Part shown: in pieces, positions 36,771 through 46,238 of the stretch
How the letters are laid out: the number at the start of each line of letters is the position of its first letter
Position numbering within the stretch: position 1 is the stretch's first letter
Source: Undibacterium sp.
GTDB taxonomy: Bacteria > Pseudomonadota > Gammaproteobacteria > Burkholderiales > Burkholderiaceae_D
Assembly (NCBI RefSeq): GCF_030651495.1
Contig: NZ_JAUSFI010000028.1
Span: 17,682-81,681 of the forward strand
DNA: 64,000 bases
Reading direction: 5' to 3'
The notes under the pieces: model-generated
The model's database searches: none
Told to the model about the DNA's origin: nothing
Seen by the model: only the letters and a program-made list of their open reading frames with translations
Program-made: the position numbers and the translations under genes

Positions 36771-37505
36771 ATGAAAGCCATGTTACTTGCCGCAGGTCGC
36801 GGCGAACGGATGCGACCGCTGACCGACACCTGCCCGAAACCGCTGCTGAAAGTGCGCGGCCGGCCGCTGATCGTCTGGCATATCCTGAATCTGGTCAAGG
36901 CCGGCATTACCGAGATCGTCATCAACCACGCCCATCTCGGCCACATGATAGAAGCGGCGCTCGGCGACGGCAGCCAGTATGGCGCGCAGATCCGCTATTC
37001 GGCCGAACCGACCGCGCTGGAAACTGCCGGCGGCATCGCCAAAGCCTTGCCGCTGCTGGGCGATGCGCCGTTTATCGTCGTCTCTTCCGACATTTACATC
37101 CCGCATTTTAACTTTACCGAATGCCTGAACACGCTGGAAGACAATGACATGTGGGGCAATCCGCATCCCTTGGACAAGCGCGATGTGGCCTGGCTGTATA
37201 TGGTCAAAAATCCGCCGTTTCATCCCAACGGAGATTTTGCCCTGAACCTGATGGGCCTGTCGAATCAGGGCAAGGAAGGCGAGCCGCGCCTGACCTTTGG
37301 CAATATCGGCGTGTACCGTCCCGAGATGTTTGCCACCGTCCAGGCTGGCGAACACGCCAAACTGGCGCCTTTACTGCGCGACTACGCCGATCGCGGCCAG
37401 CTCGGCGGCGAACTGTATAGCGGGGTCTGGCACAATGTCGGCACGCCGGAACAACTGGCCGCCCTGAATGCACCGCTGAATCTGCCTCAAGGAAGTCGCG
37501 TATGA
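36771..37505 (+). CDS. murU: N-acetylmuramate-1-phosphate uridylyltransferase MurU
   Basis: This 244-residue nucleotidyltransferase carries the signature M-L-L-A-A-G-R-G-E-R-M-R-P-L-T (3-17), P-K-P-L-L (24-28) and an E-T-A-G-G-I segment. MurU makes UDP-MurNAc from MurNAc-1-phosphate, completing the recycling route begun by AmgK. Its stop overlaps the next start (ATGA at 37502-37505), coupling it to pepP. Confidence 0.92.
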   Translation: MKAMLLAAGRGERMRPLTDTCPKPLLKVRGRPLIVWHILNLVKAGITEIVINHAHLGHMIEAALGDGSQYGAQIRYSAEPTALETAGGIAKALPLLGDAPFIVVSSDIYIPHFNFTECLNTLEDNDMWGNPHPLDKRDVAWLYMVKNPPFHPNGDFALNLMGLSNQGKEGEPRLTFGNIGVYRPEMFATVQAGEHAKLAPLLRDYADRGQLGGELYSGVWHNVGTPEQLAALNAPLNLPQGSRV

Positions 37506-38890
37506 GCACAAATATGAACAACAGCATCGGCACTGGCATGGGCGCTTTTTTCCAGCGCCGCAACCAATTGCTGGCGCAGATGCAGGCGCACGGCGGCGGC
37601 ATCGCGATCCTGCCGACCGCGCACGAACTGACGCGCAACAATGACAATACTTTTCCGTTTCGCCATGACAGCTATTTTTACTACCTGTCCGGTTTTACCG
37701 AACCGGAAGCCCTGATCGTCTTGGTCGCCGATGGCAGCAGCCAGCGCAGCATCCTGTTTTGCCGCGAAAAAAATCTGGAGCGCGAAATCTGGGATGGCTT
37801 TCGCTTTGGCCCGGCCGCCGCCCAGACCCAGTTTGGCTTTGACGCCGCCTTCCCTGTCGAGGCGCTGGCAACCGAAATGCCCACGCTGCTGGCCGATGCC
37901 GCCTGCCTGTTTTACAGCAGCGGCGTTGACCACAAGTGTGATGCGCAATTGCAGGGCTGGATCGAAGCGGTGCGCGCCAAATCGCGCAGCGGCATCCAGG
38001 CTCCCGGCAAGAGCATCGACCTGCGCAGCCTGCTCGATGAAATGCGCCTGTTCAAGGACGCCTCAGAAATTGCGCTCATGCAGCGTGCGGCCAGCATCTC
38101 CGCTGCCGCCCATGCGCGCGCCATGCGCAGCGCCCGACCCGGCATGCATGAATACGAACTCGAAGCCGAATTGCTGCATGAGTTTCGCCGCCAGGGTTCG
38201 CAAGCGCCGGCCTACGGCTCCATCGTGGCGGCCGGCGCCAACGCCTGTGTATTGCACTACCAAAGCAATGCCGCACCAATTCAAGACGGCGACCTGATCC
38301 TGATCGATGCCGGCTGCGAATTTGACAGTTACGCCTCCGACATTACCCGCACCTTTCCGGCCAATGGCCGCTTTAGTCCGGCACAAAAAACCCTGTACGA
38401 ACTGGTACTGGCGGCGCAACAGGCCGCCCTCACCTGCGCCCACCCCGGCGCCGGCTACATGGACGGCCACACGGCCGCCGTGCGGGTACTCACCCAGGGT
38501 ATGCTGGACACCGGTTTGCTGGATAAAAACAAGGTCGGCAGCCTCGACGATGCGATTGCCAGCAATGCCTTCCGCCAGTTTTACATGCACGGCACCGGCC
38601 ACTGGCTGGGGCTCGATGTGCACGACGTCGGCGACTACCGCGTCGCCACTAAAGTTGACGCGGAGCGGCCCTATCGCAAGCTCGAAGCCGGCATGGCAAT
38701 CACCGTCGAGCCCGGCATCTACGTCAGGCCGGCAGCCGGCGTGCCGGAAGAGTTTTGGCACATCGGCATCCGCATCGAAGACGATATCCTGATCACTGCC
38801 GACGGCCACCTGAACCTGAGCCGCGACACGCCCAAAACCGTGGCCGAGATCGAAGCCGAGATGAAACACTCGACGAGAAAATCACCATGA
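37502..38890 (+). CDS. pepP: Xaa-Pro aminopeptidase PepP
   Basis: This 462-residue cytoplasmic metallopeptidase has the aminopeptidase-P N-terminal domain (to about 175) and a creatinase/pita-bread catalytic domain. Metal-ligand segments L-I-D-A-G-C-E-F-D-S-Y-A-S-D-I-T, H-G-T-G-H-W-L-G-L-D-V-H-D, V-E-P-G-I-Y and G-I-R-I-E-D are complete. It removes an N-terminal residue before proline. A ribosome site GGAAG lies before the ATG, and the stop overlaps the ubiH-type gene by 4 bp. Confidence 0.95.
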   Translation: MSTNMNNSIGTGMGAFFQRRNQLLAQMQAHGGGIAILPTAHELTRNNDNTFPFRHDSYFYYLSGFTEPEALIVLVADGSSQRSILFCREKNLEREIWDGFRFGPAAAQTQFGFDAAFPVEALATEMPTLLADAACLFYSSGVDHKCDAQLQGWIEAVRAKSRSGIQAPGKSIDLRSLLDEMRLFKDASEIALMQRAASISAAAHARAMRSARPGMHEYELEAELLHEFRRQGSQAPAYGSIVAAGANACVLHYQSNAAPIQDGDLILIDAGCEFDSYASDITRTFPANGRFSPAQKTLYELVLAAQQAALTCAHPGAGYMDGHTAAVRVLTQGMLDTGLLDKNKVGSLDDAIASNAFRQFYMHGTGHWLGLDVHDVGDYRVATKVDAERPYRKLEAGMAITVEPGIYVRPAAGVPEEFWHIGIRIEDDILITADGHLNLSRDTPKTVAEIEAEMKHSTRKSP

Positions 38891-40035
38891 CAGCGCATGT
38901 ACCTATCGCCATTTGCGGCGCCGGTCCGGTTGGTCAGGCCTTGGCGCTGATGCTGCACCAGCAAGGCATCGCCGCGCACGACATCTTGTTACTCGACGCC
39001 AAAACCAGCGCGCAAGCCAAACTCGATGCACGCACCATCGCGCTGTCTTACGGCAGCAAGCAAATCTTGCAGGCGATACAGGCCTGGCCGGTGCGGGCTA
39101 CCGCGATCGAGCAAATCCATGTCTCGCGCCGCGGCCATTTTGGCCGCAGCCTGATCCACGCCAGCGATTATCAGCTGCCGGCGCTGGGCTATGTGGCGCG
39201 CTACGGCGACATCATCACGCCTTTGCAGCAGCGCATCGAACAACATGGCATCCCGTTCCAACGTCCGGTACAAGTGACGGCGATGGAAGAGCAGGAACAT
39301 CAGGTCGGGCTCACAATGGCCGACGGCAGCTGCATCAGCGCCGACCTGGTGATCCAGGCCGAAGGCGGCAGCTTCGGCGACCAGGATCAGCGCAACCAGT
39401 ATCACGATTATCAGCAAACTGCCGTCATCGCCCACGTCACTTGCCGCCAGCCCATTGCAGGGCGCGCCTTTGAACGGTTTACCGAACAGGGGCCGCTGGC
39501 ACTGCTGCCGCAAGAAGATGGCTATGCGCTGGTCTGGTGCACCCGTCCCGCCAGCGCCGACGCCTTGCTGGCACTCGATGACAGCGCCTTCCTGCACGCG
39601 CTGCAGCACACTTTTGGCGGCCGGCTCGGTAGCTTTTTGACGGTGTCCACGCGCCATGCCTACCCGCTAGGGCTGAACGCCCAAGCCCACGCCAGCGCGC
39701 GCAGCGTCAAGATCGGCAACGCCGCCCAGACCTTGCATCCGGTAGCGGGACAAGGATTAAATTTGGGCTTGAGAGATGCGCTGGTACTGGCAAAATGCCT
39801 GGCTCAGCAGCCGATCACCAGCGCCCCGAGTCGCGCACTGAATAACTTTATTGCGCAACGCGACAGCGACCGCAGCAGCACCATCCGCATTACCGACAGC
39901 ATGGCAAAAATGTTCGCCAGCGCACCCGATGGCGCGCTCAGCCAATCCTTGCTAAGTCTGGGTTTGGGCGTACTGGACTTGCTCGCACCGGCCAAAAAAC
40001 TGCTGGCAGAACAGATGATGTTTGGCCGGCGCTAA
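38887..40035 (+). CDS. UbiH/UbiF-family FAD-dependent hydroxylase
   Basis: The start is the ATG at 38887 overlapping the pepP stop; a longer open frame from 38755 is only the shadow of pepP. The 382 residues contain the FAD loop C-G-A-G-P-V-G-Q-A-L (about 9-18), a D-G-S-x-I-S-A-D-L-V-I-Q-A-E-G region and the C-terminal F-A-D motif G-N-A-A-Q-T-L-H-P-V-A-G-Q-G-L-N-L-G. Members hydroxylate the ubiquinone ring at different carbons. The pepP neighbour matches the pepP-ubiH order of other proteobacteria, so UbiH is likely, but UbiF/Coq6-type specificity cannot be read from sequence. Confidence 0.87.
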   Translation: MTAHVPIAICGAGPVGQALALMLHQQGIAAHDILLLDAKTSAQAKLDARTIALSYGSKQILQAIQAWPVRATAIEQIHVSRRGHFGRSLIHASDYQLPALGYVARYGDIITPLQQRIEQHGIPFQRPVQVTAMEEQEHQVGLTMADGSCISADLVIQAEGGSFGDQDQRNQYHDYQQTAVIAHVTCRQPIAGRAFERFTEQGPLALLPQEDGYALVWCTRPASADALLALDDSAFLHALQHTFGGRLGSFLTVSTRHAYPLGLNAQAHASARSVKIGNAAQTLHPVAGQGLNLGLRDALVLAKCLAQQPITSAPSRALNNFIAQRDSDRSSTIRITDSMAKMFASAPDGALSQSLLSLGLGVLDLLAPAKKLLAEQMMFGRR

Positions 40036-40071
40036 TTGACGTCAAACCGTTAAAAAAATAACATGGGCACG

Positions 40072-40142
40072 CCGCTCACGCATATTCCATGCGGGTTGGC
40101 GGGCAGATGCCTTGAAAAGGCGCATGGGATATGCGTGAGCGG
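40072..40142. repeat. Dispersed palindromic repeat, family A, copy 3
   Basis: Two 22-bp arms (40072-40093 and 40121-40142) pair with one mismatch and enclose a 27-bp centre. The arm core GCATATTCCATGCG is shared with copies 1 and 2, but the centre differs. It lies between the ends of the UbiH-type gene and the GGDEF/EAL gene, which converge. Confidence 0.8.
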
Positions 40143-40149
40143 TCGGTGC

Positions 40150-43023
40150 CTATTGTGGAATCGGTACATCATAGAAAATGCGTGCGCTGGCGCTCAGCGG
40201 CCCCTGCAAGGTGCGGAGCCAGGCTGGCGGCGGTGCATAGCTGCTGGCCCATGCGCTGACGGTCTCGGCCGGCATCGGGCGCGCGATGCCATAGCCTTGC
40301 GCCTGGTCGCAACCTAACTGCATCAATGCGACGCCATGCTCGGTAGTTTCTACCCCCTCGGCAATGACTTCGAGCTTGAACGCTTTGGCCAAACCGATGA
40401 TCGCGCTAATCAATGCCAGATCTTCCTGATCAACCAGCATATCGCGCACAAAACTTTGATCGATCTTCAGGGTATTGGCTGGCAAGCGTTTCAGATAAGA
40501 CAGGGAAGAATAGCCGGTGCCAAAGTCATCCAGTGCAAACCTGACGCCAAGTTGCTGGCAGCCCAGCATGACTTCGCGCACATATTGAATGTCCTGGATA
40601 GCGGCAGATTCCAAAATTTCAATTTCTAATAACTTTGGCGACACTTCCGGATAGCTTGCCAGAATGCTGCTCAGGCTAGCCAGAAAATCGCTGCGCTGAA
40701 AATGTCGGGCCGCGATATTCACGCTCACGACCCAATACTCATTGTTGGCAGCCCAGCGACGCAATTGCGCGAGCGCCTGGTGGATCACCCACTCACCGAT
40801 ATCAATAATCAGATCGGTGTGCTCTACCAGCGGTAAAAAATGCAGCGGCCCGACGATGCCTTGCTCTGGATGCTGCCAGCGCAACAGGGCTTCCATGCCC
40901 ATCACTTTGCCTTGCGGCATGTTGACCTTGGGTTGAAAGTACAGCCTGAATTCGCCATCCATTAAGGCCTGCCTGATTCTGGCGCGCTGGTTATGGTGCG
41001 TGCGCACTTGCTGGTCTTGCTGAGTGTCGAATAAATGAAATTGATTGCGGCCGCTTTGTTTGGCCTGATACATGGCTTGATCAGCACAACGCAATAAGGT
41101 ATCGGGATTGGCATCATCCCCAGTGTAAATAGCGACACCAATACTGGCTGACAGCGTGATCGACAGTTGCTCGACTTCATACGGTAGCGACAACTCAGCG
41201 AGCAATAATGCCAACCGCTGTTCTATGCCGGCGGTATCGGTCTGCTCCTGCAGTAAAACCACAAACTCATCGCCGCCCAAACGCGCGACATGATTACTAG
41301 CCCCGACACTCGCCTCTAGTCTGTGCGCAACTTGTTGCAGTAATTTGTCGGCCAGCTGATGCCCGTGCTTATCGTTTATCGCCTGAAAATAATCCAGATC
41401 CAGCAAACACACGGCCAGCCATCGCTGCTGCATTTGCGCCTGCGCAATCGCCTCTTTAAGACGTTCTGCCAGAGAACTGCGATTTTCTAAACCGGTCAGC
41501 ACATCATGACCCGCTTGCCAGGATATCTGCTGCATCAAGTGACGCCTTTCGCTGACATCGCGAAACACCAGCACACAGCCGATCACGCCGCCGTCCGTCT
41601 GCCTGATCGCCGCGGCGGTGTAGTCGATTTCAAACTGCTGACCGGCGCGACTGAGCAAGATCTGGTTACCGGCCTGCAAGGTATCATCATGAGGTAAGCC
41701 ATCATTGCGGAAAATATGCTGGACAAACTCCGCCATCGCCAGGCTCCCTGTCGTATCGGCCAAGGCAAACACTTGCGCCAGGTTCTGTCCCTGCGCCTGT
41801 TCGCGACACCACCCGGTCAGCTGCTGTGCGACCTTGTTGAGCGTCAGAATGCGCCCTGCGACATCGGTACTGATCACCGCATCGCCGATCGATGCCAGGG
41901 TGGTTTCTACCTGTTCTTTTGCGGCGGCGAGTGCCGCCTGCGCCTGATTGCGCTCACTAATATCGACCAGCGCACCGATGCAGCCGGCGGGTTCACCATC
42001 GAAATTAGTAAAGGTGGCGCGATAATAGATGGCGTCGAGGATTCTTCCTGCGGCCGCTGACATGCGGATTTCCTGCACTTGCGTATCGGCGTCTGGCATC
42101 GGTTGGCGCAGGATCGCCGGCGAGGCGGAGGCCAAAAATTCCTGCATGGGCTGGCCCAGCATATTCACCGCAGCAATCCCAAACATCTGCTCCCAGGCCG
42201 GATTCACTCCCTGGCAAAGGCCTTGACGATCTTTGAAAAAAATCGGAATCGGCAGCGCAGTCAGTAACTGCCAGGTGAAATGCGATTGCTCGCTTTGCTC
42301 ATGCTGACTATGCTGCAAAGAAGCCAGCAGCGCCTGCACCTCTTGCGCCATATTATTGAAAGTGGTCGCTAGCGCCTGCGCCTCGGTGTTACCGGTGACG
42401 CTCATACGCACCGAATGCTCACCACGTTTAAAGCTATCCGTCGCCAGCGCTAAACGCTGCAGGTTTTTAGTCGTCGAGCGCAGTATCAGACTGAGCAAAA
42501 AAAAGATCGTCAACACGATCGCGGCGGAGATCTTTAACTGCGTCAGCACCTTGCGCCAAATACTTTCTATCGCCGCAACTGGCGTAGTCTGCAAGTGTAA
42601 AATCCCGCTCGCGCCGCCTGCCAGCCTGACCTGATGCGTTGCCACTTCCGCCCGCAGATTAATCATCTGCGCAAACCATGACGGCGCTGCAATAGCGCTG
42701 GCTGGCTCAGTTCGGGTGGCAATCTGATTCTGCCAGCGTAATTGCCGGATCTCTGGACTGGAGCCGATTTCCTGTTCGAGCAATTGCTGTATCCCCGCGC
42801 TGTCCTGGTGCGCCGACAGTGCGCTTATGCTCGGTATCAGATAATGCGCTAATTGCCTCAGCTCGGTCTGAGAACGCTGCCTGGCATCAGCAGTTTCTGC
42901 CTCCAACAGTAAATAATAACGCAGGCCACTGACCGCCAGTATCAGCAGGAACAGGGATAAAAATAAGCGGGTATAGGTCTCCGGCCGCAACCAGCTATAC
43001 AAAAATTTTTGTAGTATATGCAC
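40150..43023 (-). CDS. Membrane-bound PAS-PAS-GGDEF-EAL protein
   Basis: The frame of 957 residues starts with GTG. Two helices (about 20-40 and 165-185) bracket a small periplasmic domain, followed by HAMP (about 190-240), two PAS domains (about 250-480), GGDEF with an intact G-G-D-E-F (about 570-574) and EAL with E-A-L at 711-713 plus D-D-F-G-T-G-Y-S-S-L. Both catalytic sets look complete, so it may both make and degrade cyclic di-GMP, or one domain may regulate the other. The gene faces the ubiH-type gene across the family A repeat. No effector lies next to it. Confidence 0.9.
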   Translation of the reverse strand: MHILQKFLYSWLRPETYTRLFLSLFLLILAVSGLRYYLLLEAETADARQRSQTELRQLAHYLIPSISALSAHQDSAGIQQLLEQEIGSSPEIRQLRWQNQIATRTEPASAIAAPSWFAQMINLRAEVATHQVRLAGGASGILHLQTTPVAAIESIWRKVLTQLKISAAIVLTIFFLLSLILRSTTKNLQRLALATDSFKRGEHSVRMSVTGNTEAQALATTFNNMAQEVQALLASLQHSQHEQSEQSHFTWQLLTALPIPIFFKDRQGLCQGVNPAWEQMFGIAAVNMLGQPMQEFLASASPAILRQPMPDADTQVQEIRMSAAAGRILDAIYYRATFTNFDGEPAGCIGALVDISERNQAQAALAAAKEQVETTLASIGDAVISTDVAGRILTLNKVAQQLTGWCREQAQGQNLAQVFALADTTGSLAMAEFVQHIFRNDGLPHDDTLQAGNQILLSRAGQQFEIDYTAAAIRQTDGGVIGCVLVFRDVSERRHLMQQISWQAGHDVLTGLENRSSLAERLKEAIAQAQMQQRWLAVCLLDLDYFQAINDKHGHQLADKLLQQVAHRLEASVGASNHVARLGGDEFVVLLQEQTDTAGIEQRLALLLAELSLPYEVEQLSITLSASIGVAIYTGDDANPDTLLRCADQAMYQAKQSGRNQFHLFDTQQDQQVRTHHNQRARIRQALMDGEFRLYFQPKVNMPQGKVMGMEALLRWQHPEQGIVGPLHFLPLVEHTDLIIDIGEWVIHQALAQLRRWAANNEYWVVSVNIAARHFQRSDFLASLSSILASYPEVSPKLLEIEILESAAIQDIQYVREVMLGCQQLGVRFALDDFGTGYSSLSYLKRLPANTLKIDQSFVRDMLVDQEDLALISAIIGLAKAFKLEVIAEGVETTEHGVALMQLGCDQAQGYGIARPMPAETVSAWASSYAPPPAWLRTLQGPLSASARIFYDVPIPQ

Positions 43024-43270
43024 AAGCTCAGTAAATATCAGAATAGCGAATAAGGACTGCAGCGTGACCAGATAAATGCTTCATCGTCACTTTTGCACAA
43101 TCACGGATTCTAACCCGAACCAGAGCCGGCCGAACCCTAAATAGTTGTTTTACGGAAACAATTTTTACGCATGTTACAAATTACCTCCTGCCGCACGCAG
43201 CCAATCGGGTGGGAAATCGAAGCGCAAATCATCGGCAAAGCCACCCGCGTTGCCGGCAGGCGGCTGTTAC

Positions 43271-43546
43271 GGCACTGCCGATCGCCCTACACTTGTCGCG
43301 GCGGCCAATGCCAGCGACAAAGGCATCTGCTTCTGAGCGCCGATTAAATTGGCCGACGCTATCGAAGACTCCACCTGTATACGTCTGGTCGGCGTGCTGA
43401 CTGATCAGCCACTGCCAAGCCTGCCCGTCTGGCTGAGTACGCATCGAGAACTCACATCGAGCAAACGGATACGCACGGTATGTGATTTTTTACGAAAAAC
43501 TTGGCGGATGCAGCCAGTCAATGAGGATAAAAATCGCTGCATCTGA
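43271..43546 (+). pseudogene. Remnant of a LysR-type regulator (effector-domain C-terminus)
   Basis: One frame reads A-A-A-N-A-S-D-K-G-I-C-F, then a TGA at 43334, then continues L-A-D-A-I-E-D-S-x-C-I-R-L-V-G-V-L and L-P-S-L-P-V-W-L-S-T-H-R-E-L with a D-F-L helix. This matches the last 80 or so residues of LysR-family effector domains (G-x-G-I...G-x-L-V-R-V-L...P-V-W-L). There is no DNA-binding domain before it, and the in-frame stop supports decay. The surrounding 43024-43728 holds no other gene I can support. Confidence 0.5.
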
Positions 43547-43728
43547 CAAATCACCACAGCGCCTGGCATAAATGCGCAGGCTATCAATGTAAAGCAATGA
43601 AACATTGCCTCTTTTTATTCCCGTTGAGAAGCATAAAGCTGTACTTTGAAGCAATTCATCATGCTATATTCGCTGCGCTGCAGTTTGCACGCAGCCATCA
43701 CTTTTTATACCTATATCAAGATATCAAT

Positions 43729-45477
43729 ATGGACGACTCATCAAAACCAGCGAACTCGAGCCGGTTTTCACTACGCACGATATTAATCGTCCCCTATGTC
43801 GCACTCGTTCTTGGTCTGGCCGCAGCCATAGGCTTGCTATCTTACCGTGCGGGCGACCGTGCGGTACTGACGGTCTCTGAGCATTTATTGTTAGAGACGG
43901 CAGAACGTATCGGCCAGGCGATAGACCGGCATCTGGTGGGCTCTGGCGCCACGCTGGAAGCGGCATTTCCAGACGGCATGCTGGCGCCCGACGATATCGC
44001 CAAAGACTTCACTAATCTGCGCACCCGATTCTGGATCGCCACTTCATTGCATATTGACCCGAATAATTACGTTTATTACGGCAATACTGCCGGTCAAGCC
44101 CTGGGGCTATATCGTCACTCATTGGAGCAAGGCGAACTGAGGATTAAACTAAAATCCGAAGAAAATCGCATCCGTTACCGCTTTAAGGGTATCGCGGGCA
44201 AGCTGCAATTTCACTCAAAAGAAGAAAAGCTGTTTGACCCCAGAACGCGCCCTTGGTACACCGCAGGTGCCGGCGCCAAAAATGATACCTGGACCTCGGT
44301 GTACATTGATTTCGGCACACAGGATCTGGTGGCGACGCGGGCGCGCAAGGTGATGGGCGCGGGGGGGAAACTAGCGGGGGTGGTCGCGACGGACATGTCA
44401 TTGCGCTCGCTCAATGACTTCGTGCGGAATCTTAAAATGTCACAGCATGCCTTGGCTTTTATCATAGAACCGAATGGCGATTTAATCGCCTCCTCAGCAG
44501 GGCCCAATGTAAAACGACTCCCAGATGGCAGCAATGTCCGCATCAATGCCAAAGACAGCGGGAATGAATTCCTGAATGCCGTGTATCGGGAACTAATGGA
44601 TTTAAACCCGGAATCAGACAGCAAATCGAACGCCAGAACTTTCAGCTTTGAAGATGACGCCAATGAACGGATTCATGTCGCATACGAAAAAGTAAAAGAC
44701 AATACAGGCCTGGAATGGATTACCGTGGTCGCGGTACCGAGCAAAGATTTTATGGGCGATGTGATCAACAACATCAAACGCACCGCATTGATTAGCGCCC
44801 TCGCCGCTCTGTTCGCGATTCTGATTGGCTTGAAAATTTTAAACTGGGTCGCATCCGATTTGAAGCGCTTATCGGAGGCGGCGGTGCAAGTAGGTAACGG
44901 CGTGACCGATACCCCTTTAGAAATTAAGCGAAGAGATGAAATTGGCGTGCTCGCAAACAGTTTCAAAACGATGCAAAGGCGTTTGCAAACAGATCGCTTA
45001 ACCGGATTGAGCAACCGCGATGCATTCGAGCGTCGACTCAATGCCAAAATTATCGAATGCACTCAGCAGGCTGAGAAAAAATCGTTTGGCGTATTATTCA
45101 TAGACCTCAATGGCTTCAAGGCAATCAACGATACCTTCGGGCACGATGTTGGCGACCTCGCCTTAATTGAAGTGGCACGTCGCCTCAGTAACAATGTGCG
45201 ATCGGGTGATATCGTAGCGCGCTATGCCGGTGACGAATTTGTCATTATGCTGGACGACTTGCCAAGACGCGAAGATATCACGCCGATCCGCCACTATATA
45301 GACGCGGCGCTAGCCATGCCGCTCACGCTCACCAGTGTGGCTGGCGCACCAGCGGTACAGCTCGGCGGAGCAATTGGCATCTCGCACTTCCCTACCGATG
45401 GCCATGATGGAGTGACGCTGCTGAAGGTGGCCGATCGCGATATGTATGTGCAAAAATTTGCCGCCAAGTCACCATAA
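43729..45477 (+). CDS. Membrane diguanylate cyclase with extracytoplasmic sensor and HAMP
   Basis: The likely start is the ATG at 43729 (582 residues); the open frame begins 44 codons earlier but that part is not signal-like. The layout is helix (about 14-38), dCache-like periplasmic domain (about 40-340, with R-T-R-P-W-Y-T-A and a V-V-A-T-D-M strand), second helix (about 350-370), HAMP (about 370-420) and a GGDEF domain. The active-site loop is A-G-D-E-F (500-504), a variant generally compatible with cyclase activity. No EAL domain is present. It could add c-di-GMP in response to a small periplasmic ligand. Confidence 0.88.
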   Translation: MDDSSKPANSSRFSLRTILIVPYVALVLGLAAAIGLLSYRAGDRAVLTVSEHLLLETAERIGQAIDRHLVGSGATLEAAFPDGMLAPDDIAKDFTNLRTRFWIATSLHIDPNNYVYYGNTAGQALGLYRHSLEQGELRIKLKSEENRIRYRFKGIAGKLQFHSKEEKLFDPRTRPWYTAGAGAKNDTWTSVYIDFGTQDLVATRARKVMGAGGKLAGVVATDMSLRSLNDFVRNLKMSQHALAFIIEPNGDLIASSAGPNVKRLPDGSNVRINAKDSGNEFLNAVYRELMDLNPESDSKSNARTFSFEDDANERIHVAYEKVKDNTGLEWITVVAVPSKDFMGDVINNIKRTALISALAALFAILIGLKILNWVASDLKRLSEAAVQVGNGVTDTPLEIKRRDEIGVLANSFKTMQRRLQTDRLTGLSNRDAFERRLNAKIIECTQQAEKKSFGVLFIDLNGFKAINDTFGHDVGDLALIEVARRLSNNVRSGDIVARYAGDEFVIMLDDLPRREDITPIRHYIDAALAMPLTLTSVAGAPAVQLGGAIGISHFPTDGHDGVTLLKVADRDMYVQKFAAKSP

Positions 45478-45568
45478 TTAGGAAAGGCAGTTGATAAATC
45501 TAAAGCGCCGTTAACCATCATCGATCAAAATAGTGTGGACATGCGTCATTTCTTTCGATTGGGAAATC

Positions 45569-46210
45569 ATGAGAACCTTTACCAAACTATTTGCGATTAT
45601 GAGTGTAACGCTTGGCGCTCTCATTTTCATCGATGAGGCATTTGCGCTTGAAGCGCCAGATGCGCTGATCAAACGCGTCAGCCAGGAGGTGATGGAAATT
45701 GCGCGCAACGACAAAGAAATTCAAGCTGGCAATCGGCAACGCATATTTTCATTAGTGGAAGAAAAAATTATTCCGCATCTCGATTTCCAGCGTGCAACCG
45801 CATTGACTGTGGGGCGCTACTGGCGTGACGCCACGCCCGAGCAACAGCAGCAACTGATCAATGAATTTCGTACTTTGCTCACTTATACCTATTCAGGCGC
45901 GATGTCGCTGATTAAAGATCAAGAGCTGAAGTTTTCGCCATTGCGCGCCGATCCTGCCGACACCGAAGTGGAAGTGCATTCCCAGGTGATATTGCCGCGA
46001 CGCCCGGAGCCAGTCAAGGTCGCATATCGCCTATACAGATCACCCGATGGTTGGAAAATTTATGATGTGAATGTGTTGGGCGTTTGGTTGAGCGAAACCT
46101 ACAAGGGTAGCTTTTCCACGATCATCAACGAGAGCGGCATTGATGGATTGATTCAGGTACTCTCGGATAAGAACAAGAAACGGATAGCCGCTGCTGATGT
46201 GACTCCCTGA
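45569..46210 (+). CDS. MlaC/Ttg2D-like periplasmic phospholipid-binding protein
   Basis: The ATG at 45569 follows GGGAAATC, giving 213 residues with a signal peptide (to about A25, F-A-L-E-A). The P-D-A-L-I-K-R-V-S...V-E-E-K-I-I-P-H-L-D-F...R-Y-W-R-D-A-T-P-E-Q-Q-Q-Q-L pattern is the MlaC/Tol-tolerance signature. MlaC shuttles phospholipid between outer and inner membranes for the MlaFEDB transporter. No mlaD, mlaE or mlaF is next to it, so it is a stand-alone copy or a second MlaC-like protein. Confidence 0.85.
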   Translation: MRTFTKLFAIMSVTLGALIFIDEAFALEAPDALIKRVSQEVMEIARNDKEIQAGNRQRIFSLVEEKIIPHLDFQRATALTVGRYWRDATPEQQQQLINEFRTLLTYTYSGAMSLIKDQELKFSPLRADPADTEVEVHSQVILPRRPEPVKVAYRLYRSPDGWKIYDVNVLGVWLSETYKGSFSTIINESGIDGLIQVLSDKNKKRIAAADVTP

Positions 46211-46238
46211 ATATTGAAATGCCGAAAACACCTGTCAC

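Noticed and set aside
38063..39657. Long minus-strand frames opposite pepP and the UbiH-type gene
   Set aside because: The GC-rich codon bias of the real plus-strand genes opens these frames. They carry no protein signature.
43229..43444. Minus-strand frame in the LysR remnant region
   Set aside because: The plus strand shows LysR effector-domain motifs in one frame, which explains the apparent coding bias on the other strand.
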